Positions 30,190 to 36,403 of a stretch of 36,403 bases of DNA are shown one piece after another (positions within the stretch are counted from its first letter, which is position 1; each line of letters starts with the position of its first letter). This DNA is from a virus, in IMG/VR virus record IMGVR_UViG_3300017968_001557, positions 1 to 36,403 of that record, one strand, 5' to 3'. The notes below the pieces were generated by a model. That model saw only the letters and a list, made by a program, of their open reading frames with translations. It was not told the origin of the DNA and did no database searches. Both the position numbers and the translations under genes were made by a program.

Positions 30190-31753
30190 CCTGTAGTAAT
30201 ACCTCAACTAATTTCTCTTCTTGAGCTGTATTTGATTCTAAAGCTACACCTACAACTGTGTCAGTAGGAATAGTAGATGCAGTGCCATCTGACCAACCGT
30301 AAAGTTTTTGTCCTTTTCCTACCGGAAATACAACTTTAACAGGAACACGACCTTTTAATGCAATAGGCTGTCCATCACAATCTTCATTCATAAGGTAAGC
30401 AGGTTTTTCACTTATAACACCAACTGCTACACCCCCAAGTTGATATGGCTCAATCTCAAACTTGTTGTTTTTGCCAACCATCATAACTGTTCCTACCGGG
30501 TGCTCTACACCTTCTTCTACTGTGTACTTTTCTGCAAGGTCAGCATATCGAGCTTTTGTTGCAGTACCAGTGAAAACATTTGCTGTAATGTTTCCGCTGC
30601 CATCACGTGCAGCAATAGTATTTGGTGTTGCAGCAGTTGCAGCACTTCTGTTTGTACCACCTACTGATAATGTATCAGCAGCAGTCGCTTGACCAGTAAA
30701 TGTTGTTGCGTGTACATTTAAAAACTTGTTTGTGCTTTTACCTAATGTATAAGTTGAGTTTCCAAATGGATAAAAATGAGTATTTGTAAGTGTAGCAATA
30801 GTTGTGCTTGCACCACTTGATAAAAACTCAAGCATATTATGATCTAACTCTAGCACAGGAGTGTCTCCTGTTACGCCGTCACCGCTTGGATCTCCTGCCT
30901 GTCTAATACGCATTGTAATATCTGCATTATCAGTACCTACTGTAAATCCTTGATCTGGAAACTGTGCAGCAGTTGCACCTGATCTAAAATCTAAAGACGC
31001 TGTTTTAACATATTCATTTTCTGCGTGATATACACCAGAACCGTCAACTAGACCATTAGCTGCGGCTGCTGTTCCCCAAAAATAATGATCCGATGTATAT
31101 GTGTTACCGTCAGATGCTGCACCAAATAATGTGATACCTTTTTTGATTGTAGGAAATACACCAGCAGTTTTTAGTTCACCTGTGGCAGTTTTTATTTCTG
31201 CAGGTATTTCTGTTTGTAATGTATTAACAGCAGGAACAAAATCATTGTTAGGACTAATAATAGATACGATTTTATTGTTTGTTACGGCTGCAATCACTGA
31301 TTTAGCTACACCTGTACTGTCTTCAAAGATTGTAAAACTTTGCATAGAAGTTGTACCTGTGCCTGCTTTTTGCGGTCCAATCAATACCCAAGTGTTAGAT
31401 TCATTTAAACCATAAAGCTGATCAGTTGTTGTATTCCACCATAAATCACCTTCTGCTCTACTAGTTGGAGTAGCAGCGGCTACCTCGGCACCACCTGTAC
31501 CTTTCCATTGTGTACCATCATAAACTTTCAGTCTATTACCACTGTTGTCAAACCATAGTTGACCAGTAATAGGTTTTGTTGGTGCAGCAGTTCCTGAAAA
31601 GTTTTCCAATAAAAACAAAAAGTTTTCGTTTTGTGCTTCACCATATCCTGAATAGTTTTTACCTATCAGTTTTAAATCTGTTGTTTGATCAACTGTTCCG
31701 TCTTCAACACTTGTAAGAACAGTTCCATTGAATCTATTAATTGTATATGCCAT
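30185..31753 (-). CDS. Tail fibre-like protein with C-terminal G2-peptidase-like domain
   Basis: 522 aa. The N-terminal 150 residues (TVDQTTDLKLIGKNYSGYG, ENFLFLLENF, GQLWFDNSGNRLKVYDGTQW, GDLWWNTTTDQLYG, WVLIGP) repeat the module of the two upstream genes; it probably attaches or trimerises the fibre. The middle is beta-rich (LGKSTNKFLNVHATTFTG). The C-terminus ARYADLAEKYTVEEG, HPVGTVMMVG, VGVISEKPAYLMN is like the intramolecular peptidase/chaperone domain at the ends of tail fibres; no catalytic Ser could be picked by eye. A weak late box (GGTAAATA, 31780-31787) precedes it. Likely role: tail fibre or adhesin. Confidence 0.8.
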   Translation of the reverse strand: MAYTINRFNGTVLTSVEDGTVDQTTDLKLIGKNYSGYGEAQNENFLFLLENFSGTAAPTKPITGQLWFDNSGNRLKVYDGTQWKGTGGAEVAAATPTSRAEGDLWWNTTTDQLYGLNESNTWVLIGPQKAGTGTTSMQSFTIFEDSTGVAKSVIAAVTNNKIVSIISPNNDFVPAVNTLQTEIPAEIKTATGELKTAGVFPTIKKGITLFGAASDGNTYTSDHYFWGTAAAANGLVDGSGVYHAENEYVKTASLDFRSGATAAQFPDQGFTVGTDNADITMRIRQAGDPSGDGVTGDTPVLELDHNMLEFLSSGASTTIATLTNTHFYPFGNSTYTLGKSTNKFLNVHATTFTGQATAADTLSVGGTNRSAATAATPNTIAARDGSGNITANVFTGTATKARYADLAEKYTVEEGVEHPVGTVMMVGKNNKFEIEPYQLGGVAVGVISEKPAYLMNEDCDGQPIALKGRVPVKVVFPVGKGQKLYGWSDGTASTIPTDTVVGVALESNTAQEEKLVEVLLQV

Positions 31754-31803
31754 AGTTACCTAACCTTGTTATGTTTATGTATTTACCAGTTATACGCTGG
31801 AAA

Positions 31804-33633
31804 CTATAAATCCGTATCAAACTCCCATTGCTGAGCACCGTTTACTACAAATCTTTTTAATGTTCGTGTTACTGTGAGTGTAACAGTTTGGTTTGTTTGT
31901 TCAGCAAATGCAACGTCTTGTAAAACACTTTGGTTTTCAACGCCGTTTTTGTCAACTGTAACAAAACTTTTTGTAAGTCCATCGCCTGCGTCATAAGCGT
32001 ATGTACCACTATAACTAGTACAATGCACTTTACAATATACTCCAGGGTTTTTTGTTATAGCTGGAAATAAATCTTCAATAACATCAGCTATTTGTACGTC
32101 TGTTAATCCTGTTGTATCTAAAGAAAATGCTTCGTCACGTTCTAATGATGCATTATCAACATATTCTTTTGTTGCAGCAGTGTTTGGATCATCGCTAACA
32201 TCTGGTGTTCCTACATTAAGTAACTTGTTTTCATTTGTAAATGTAATATCGCCGCCGATTGTAAGAGTTAAAGGAGTAGCCATTGTCAATGTACTACTGT
32301 TAAAAGTAAAGTTATCAACTGTAAGTTCTGTTAATGTACCAATCTGTGTTATGCCTAATGCACTAGTAACACTTGTTGCAAGTGCAGTTGATGATAGCAC
32401 TTCAGATCCGCCTATTTTATAATGATATCCAGAAGGTAAATCTATGTAGGCATGTGGAGTCCAAGCGTCAGTTGCATTTTTCCAAGTCCAAGACTTTGTA
32501 TTAGATTCGTAACCTTCAGGACCGCCGCGAATAACAATACCTGCGTCATCAATAGCAGCACTATCAGGATATGTACTACTATCATCTGCAACTGCCAACT
32601 CAATCTGATGATCTTCAAGTTGTAGTGTTTGTGTAGAAATATATGTAGTGTCACCTTGAACTGTTAGGTCGCCTGTAACTCTCATATCTCCAGCAAAATC
32701 AAAATCATATTCTGGAGTTGAAGTTTTAAATCCTAATCTAAACACATCATTGTCTATAAAAATAGCATCTGTTGGTACATTAGATCTTGTAACTTGTAAC
32801 GCTAAATCATCTGTATTAGAAGTAGATCGTAATACAACCTTATTGGTTTCAGCTTTTAGTAATATTTCTAGATTTGGTCCAACTTTTAAACCTTCAATGT
32901 TGGTAACTTGCAATCTTGCTGAAACTTCTTGAGTACTAGTTGATGCTTTTATTAAAAAATCATTAGGGACAAAAGTAGTAGTACCGTCGCTCAACTTTGT
33001 TGTGCTATCTGCGTTTCCATAAAAAGAAAAATCACTAAGTGCAGTTGCAATCGTGATACCCGATTTAATAGCCGTTGTAAATCCTGTGAGTTTTGTAAGA
33101 TTGTCAGTTGTTGAAGCAGCAGTAAATGCTTCTCTACTGATCAACATTGCAGGTTGGTTTCCAATCTTGTAAATCGTTACAGTTTTTCTTTGTCCAAATC
33201 TGTCAACTAATGTTACTGGTTCAACTCCTGTGTAGCCCTGTGTGCTTGTATACGTAGGTCCTGCAAGTATTACATCTACACCATCACTAAAATACATTTG
33301 TTGATTTGCACTATCAATCCAAATATCGCCTGCAAGCATTGTAGGTTGACTTGCTCCAAGAACTGTAGTGTCTGTATTTCTAAATCTTGTGCCGTCAAAT
33401 ACTTTTAAACGTCCATCGCTTGTATCGTACCATATTTGTCCACGTAGTGGATTATCAGGTTCGGCTGCATTGGCAAAGTTCTCCAATATCTTGACAAAGT
33501 TTTCATTCATAACTTCGCCATAACTTGTGGTATTTCTACCTATAAGTGTTACATCTATGGAATCTGAATCTATTTTACCATCTACAAGATCTACAAGTAA
33601 TGTACCGTCTGTTTTGTTTATTTTATAACTCAT
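31804..33633 (-). CDS. Tail fibre-like protein, paralogue
   Basis: 609 aa. It opens with the shared N-terminal module: DVTLIGRNTTSYGEVMNENF, ILENFANAAEPDNPLRGQIWY, GRLKVFDGTRF, GDIWIDSANQQMYF, VILAGP. The middle has regular beta-type repeats with SGYHYKIGGSEVLS and NLTVQG/DLTVQGDTT-like segments seen in phage fibres, and the last 100 residues are unlike those of its paralogues. A GCAGGAG site lies 6 nt before the ATG at 33633. 12 nt separate it from the upstream gene. Fibre role inferred from the module and position. Confidence 0.8.
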   Translation of the reverse strand: MSYKINKTDGTLLVDLVDGKIDSDSIDVTLIGRNTTSYGEVMNENFVKILENFANAAEPDNPLRGQIWYDTSDGRLKVFDGTRFRNTDTTVLGASQPTMLAGDIWIDSANQQMYFSDGVDVILAGPTYTSTQGYTGVEPVTLVDRFGQRKTVTIYKIGNQPAMLISREAFTAASTTDNLTKLTGFTTAIKSGITIATALSDFSFYGNADSTTKLSDGTTTFVPNDFLIKASTSTQEVSARLQVTNIEGLKVGPNLEILLKAETNKVVLRSTSNTDDLALQVTRSNVPTDAIFIDNDVFRLGFKTSTPEYDFDFAGDMRVTGDLTVQGDTTYISTQTLQLEDHQIELAVADDSSTYPDSAAIDDAGIVIRGGPEGYESNTKSWTWKNATDAWTPHAYIDLPSGYHYKIGGSEVLSSTALATSVTSALGITQIGTLTELTVDNFTFNSSTLTMATPLTLTIGGDITFTNENKLLNVGTPDVSDDPNTAATKEYVDNASLERDEAFSLDTTGLTDVQIADVIEDLFPAITKNPGVYCKVHCTSYSGTYAYDAGDGLTKSFVTVDKNGVENQSVLQDVAFAEQTNQTVTLTVTRTLKRFVVNGAQQWEFDTDL

Positions 33634-33645
33634 ATTTACTCCTGC

Positions 33646-35712
33646 TTATGTAGATGGTCCAATGTACATGATATAGTTCATTACAACACTAGGACTAGTA
33701 ACCTTAAACTTGGTACCAACCTCTTGATTGACATTGTCAATATTTTCTGTTGTGAATGTTACATCTTCAACACCGCCTGTCCTGTCTATTCCGTACCCTG
33801 CTGTATTTCCTAACAAGTTGTTAGCTGCGGCACCAGTGTCTGATCCATCGCCTGCATTTGTCATTGCTAGGTATTGATTTGCTGCATCACCTTCTAAACT
33901 GTGTTCGTGATTTGGAAGCTGATCCTTTGTAATCCAATCACTTTCTTGACCTGCTGTTGTGCCCATCACACTTGAAGCACCAAACGAATCACTTTCGCTT
34001 GCTTTATCATATACACGGTTTGTATCGATATAAGATACATCGTCAGGAACATGACCTAAAACATATCTACCTCTTAAATCTGGAACTTTAAAATAGAGTG
34101 CACTCGAGGGTGCTCCATATGTATCTCCAATCAAATCATAAAGTGATTGATAGTTTGCTTTTACAAGTTCCTGTCCGTGACATAACACCCAAAGAACTTC
34201 TGATGCTGGAAGTTCCTCTGCTGCATATGGCATAATCATGCCTAGTGTAAAAGTTGGAACTGTGCTTACTAAAGTTGATTGCTTGACTCTTTTAATGTCT
34301 GTGCCTCTGGCAATCAATATATCGTCTGTGCCTTCGATAGTAGTTGATAACGATTGTCCAGTGATAAATGCCTCACTAACAGTTGTTACAAACTCTTTTG
34401 TGCTAGTTCCGCTGCCGTCAAATGTAAACTCTGGTGCAGTAACATGACCCGACATTCTAAATGTAGTAGGACTAGCTAGTTTTCCTGCAGAGGCACTTGT
34501 ACCACTTATGTTACCGTTAACTGTACCAGTAAGATTACCAACAAAGTTATTTGCATACACATTATTATATTTTAAAGTAGTTGTACCTAAGTTATAAGAA
34601 AGATTATCTTTTGGGGTAATGTTTTTTGCTACAAGACTTTCTGCAACATCTAAACTTCCGCCTAGATACATGTTTTGACTTACTCCAAGTCCTCCTGACA
34701 CAACTAGTGCACCAGTGCTAAAACTTGTGCTACCGTTACCACTATTAACTTTCAAAGTACCACTTACTTGAGCATTGCCTGTAACATCTAATGCCTCTTG
34801 AGGTGCTTCGTTTGCAATACCTACTTTTCTGTCTGGTGTGATACGTATTGCAGTGCGCACAGTTCCTGAATCATTAGTTTTAAAATCTAATGCACCATCC
34901 GTTGCTGTATGTCTAATTTGTGCTGTGCTACCTGTGATACTTAATCTTAGTAGACCATTTTCTCCAATAGACAAACCAGTATTATCAATTATGTTTTGTG
35001 ATTTTGTAAAGTTATTTGTAATGTCTTTTCTTGCAAAAGTAGCTGCTGAAATATTGCTATTTGAAATAACTAGATTTTCTGCTGCTGTTGCAACACCATA
35101 AAGTTTTGCATCGTTTGCAAGATTTATACCTTTTTTAAGAACATTTGAAACAGGAAATCCTGTTTCGGCCTTTTTTAAACTAAACTCAGTTTGTGCAGTG
35201 ATTGCAACTGGAACATTGTTTACTCTGTCAATAACTACATTTTCAGTAATATTTGTAGAGTTTATAACTTCTTCAAACCTTGCACCAGTACTAGCACCTT
35301 CGCTATAGTCTGGACCAACTAAAATATAACCACTGCCTGTATAAACATAAACTTGACTATTTGCAGTATCAACCCAAATATCTCCAATAGTGCTAGAACT
35401 TGCTTCTGGTTCACTAGTTGCTTTTTTGATGCCTCCGGCACTTACCCACACTGCACCATCATATACTTTTAGTTGATCAACACCTGTTGTATTATCATAC
35501 CATAGTTGCCCTTCAACAGGATTGCTAGGGCTTGATGCGTTAGCAAAGTTCTCTAGCATTTGAAGAAGATTTGTATTTAACAGTTCGCCAAAGTCGCTAA
35601 AGTTTCTACCTATTAATGTAATAGATGTTTCATCACTGTTTGTGGAGTTGTCATCGACAGTTATTGCTCCTTTGTTGGTGAAATCTGTAAATCTTACTTC
35701 ATAGCCTGCCAT
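33646..35712 (-). CDS. Tail fibre protein with phage tail collar domain
   Basis: 688 aa. N-terminal module as in the other two (SITLIGRNFSDFGELLNTN, LENFANASSPSNPVEGQLWY, DQLKVYDGAVW, GDIWVDTANSQVYVY). The collar domain lies at about 490-560: GMIMPYAAEELP, WVLCHGQELVKANYQSLYDLIG, FKVPDLRGRYVLG, typical of the short-tail-fibre/gp12-like collar. LPNHEHSLEGD downstream gives an HxH that may bind metal in the trimeric tip, as in T4 receptor-binding fibres. It is the most likely receptor-binding fibre of the window. GAGGGG lies in front of the ATG. Confidence 0.88.
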   Translation of the reverse strand: MAGYEVRFTDFTNKGAITVDDNSTNSDETSITLIGRNFSDFGELLNTNLLQMLENFANASSPSNPVEGQLWYDNTTGVDQLKVYDGAVWVSAGGIKKATSEPEASSSTIGDIWVDTANSQVYVYTGSGYILVGPDYSEGASTGARFEEVINSTNITENVVIDRVNNVPVAITAQTEFSLKKAETGFPVSNVLKKGINLANDAKLYGVATAAENLVISNSNISAATFARKDITNNFTKSQNIIDNTGLSIGENGLLRLSITGSTAQIRHTATDGALDFKTNDSGTVRTAIRITPDRKVGIANEAPQEALDVTGNAQVSGTLKVNSGNGSTSFSTGALVVSGGLGVSQNMYLGGSLDVAESLVAKNITPKDNLSYNLGTTTLKYNNVYANNFVGNLTGTVNGNISGTSASAGKLASPTTFRMSGHVTAPEFTFDGSGTSTKEFVTTVSEAFITGQSLSTTIEGTDDILIARGTDIKRVKQSTLVSTVPTFTLGMIMPYAAEELPASEVLWVLCHGQELVKANYQSLYDLIGDTYGAPSSALYFKVPDLRGRYVLGHVPDDVSYIDTNRVYDKASESDSFGASSVMGTTAGQESDWITKDQLPNHEHSLEGDAANQYLAMTNAGDGSDTGAAANNLLGNTAGYGIDRTGGVEDVTFTTENIDNVNQEVGTKFKVTSPSVVMNYIMYIGPST

Positions 35713-35715
35713 TTT

Positions 35716-36327
35716 TTACCCCTCGTTAAATCCACTCAAACTTTGTACACGCACAGTATAATCGATTTGTATCAGTCTGTTTAAACTTTTTTGTACTGGG
35801 TGGAAGATGACATGAGTAATCAATCTGCCTGTGCCACTAGAGCTATAACTTTTTAATCCTAACTCGTCAAACACATATATACCATCTTGATTTGCTGATG
35901 TATCAAATGCGTCCTGACCTTCTGGCTCACCATAATCTAAAAGACATGTGACTAAAATATCAGTATAGTTGGTTCCGCTAACATGTCTTATTTCGGTTTT
36001 GTTTCTAGTTGGATCAACATTGTTTACACTTCTATCATCAACAACTTTGTCAAATGTTTGATTATATAAAGTTGCATTTGTTCCGGTGCTATTAGGAGTT
36101 AGATATGTAATAATACCTGTTGGATCAACACTAGTACCGCCATTGCCAAAACTCATACTATTGATAAAGCCTTGTCCTTGATTGGCTAGACTTTCTGCTA
36201 AGGCTATACTCATGTTTTCGTAGTGAATAGCATTTCTTTTATTCACATATACATCGCCCGATTCTGGATCATGTATTTTTATGTGTCCTTCAACATGTAT
36301 GCCGTTAATATCTTTTAAATCATTCAT
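35716..36327 (-). CDS. Virion structural protein (tail/baseplate-associated)
   Basis: 203 aa. INGIHVEGHIKIHDPESGDVYVN near the start and GLKSYSSSGTGRLITHVIF near the end are beta-rich; SFGNGGTSVDPTGIITYLTP looks like a conserved turn region. No enzyme motif. The family is familiar from marine T4-like phages, just before the fibre genes; a baseplate or fibre-attachment role is inferred from position. The ATG at 36327 is preferred although the frame stays open to the right edge, because no ATG, GTG or TTG lies upstream and a late promoter box with a 19-nt leader ends in front of it. 3 nt separate it from the collar gene. Confidence 0.72.
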   Translation of the reverse strand: MNDLKDINGIHVEGHIKIHDPESGDVYVNKRNAIHYENMSIALAESLANQGQGFINSMSFGNGGTSVDPTGIITYLTPNSTGTNATLYNQTFDKVVDDRSVNNVDPTRNKTEIRHVSGTNYTDILVTCLLDYGEPEGQDAFDTSANQDGIYVFDELGLKSYSSSGTGRLITHVIFHPVQKSLNRLIQIDYTVRVQSLSGFNEG

Positions 36328-36346
36328 CTGTTTGTACCTTATACTG

Positions 36347-36354
36347 TATTTATT
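36347..36354 (-). promoter_or_regulatory. T4-type late promoter box (AATAAATA)
   Basis: Seven of eight matches to TATAAATA, 19 nt before the ATG at 36327, with AAGGTA in the leader; it overlaps the stop of the gene at the edge. Likely promoter for the structural genes 36327-31804. Confidence 0.6.
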
Positions 36355-36403
36355 TAGGTAAGCTAATAGTTGCTCTACGCAAGAATTTAGATATTGGATT
36401 GTC
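36350..36403 (-). CDS. C-terminal end of an edge-truncated gene
   Basis: The last 17 codons of a minus-strand frame (DNPISKFLRRATISLPK, then TAA at 36350-36352). Its position before the structural genes and the normal gap to the next ATG suggest a real gene end, most likely another tail/baseplate gene. Another frame is also open to the edge, so this is tentative. Confidence 0.3.
   Translation of the reverse strand, partial: DNPISKFLRRATISLPK

Noticed and set aside
30440-31415. Plus-strand frames of 75-104 codons opposite the tail fibre gene
   Set aside because: Low-complexity Val/Ala/Ser/Thr-rich shadows of the fibre coding sequence.
1-36403. Reading the region as a bacterial surface-polysaccharide locus
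   Set aside because: The sugar genes alone would allow it, but overlapping gene starts, late-promoter boxes and contiguous tail fibre genes with a collar domain favour a phage genome.
1-36403. tRNA genes, CRISPR arrays, insertion sequences or attachment sites
   Set aside because: Intergenic gaps are all under 60 bp; no cloverleaf, spaced repeat, transposase or flanking direct repeat was seen by eye.

Overview
The window looks like part of a marine T4-type (myovirus-like) phage genome or prophage-free viral contig. The evidence is AT-rich DNA with almost no non-coding sequence, genes overlapping by 4-40 nt, several matches to the T4 late-promoter box TATAAATA, and a right-hand block of tail-fibre/virion genes with repeated N-terminal modules and a phage tail collar domain. 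No tRNA, CRISPR array or insertion sequence was seen. The family of tail genes and the enzyme content fit phages of abundant low-GC marine bacteria such as SAR11; the host is inference only.

Layout. (a) 1-313, minus: edge-truncated 2OG-Fe(II) oxygenase-like gene. (b) 342-5919, plus: a tightly overlapping operon with a QueC-like PP-loop protein, three radical SAM (rSAM) enzymes, a 2OG-Fe(II) oxygenase and an unknown protein. (c) 5891-13933, minus: four rSAM enzymes preceded by a methyltransferase, a sugar-nucleotide epimerase/dehydratase and two glycosyltransferase-like proteins. (d) 13944-19222: a patch where single plus genes (DegT-like aminotransferase, amidinotransferase, glycosyltransferase-like) alternate with three minus SGNH-hydrolase-like genes. 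(e) 19183-28159, minus: kinase-like protein, four more rSAM enzymes, three GT-A type glycosyltransferases and two unknown proteins, apparently read from a sigma70-like promoter at 28180-28208. (f) 28212-36403, minus: virion genes (two paralogous structural proteins, three paralogous tail-fibre proteins, one further structural protein, and the tail end of another gene).

The striking content is eleven rSAM enzymes in 24 kb, arranged in three arrays. Long enzymes carry a Cys-rich SPASM/twitch-like domain in front of the rSAM core; short ones carry it behind. The plus array (long, TKW-type, CPKA-type) is repeated in the same order on the minus strand, so the two arrays face each other tail to tail around 5.9 kb. 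Together with the aminotransferase, amidinotransferase, epimerase, kinase-like protein, oxygenases, methyltransferase and up to six glycosyltransferases, the genes look like a phage-encoded pathway that builds or modifies an unusual sugar, glycan or protein side chain. Neighbouring tail fibres or the host surface are possible targets, but the product is not readable from the sequence.

Divergent gene pairs are separated by 10-51 bp holding back-to-back late-promoter-like boxes, in several cases placed so close to the start codon that the transcript would have no leader; convergent pairs overlap by 24-42 bp.
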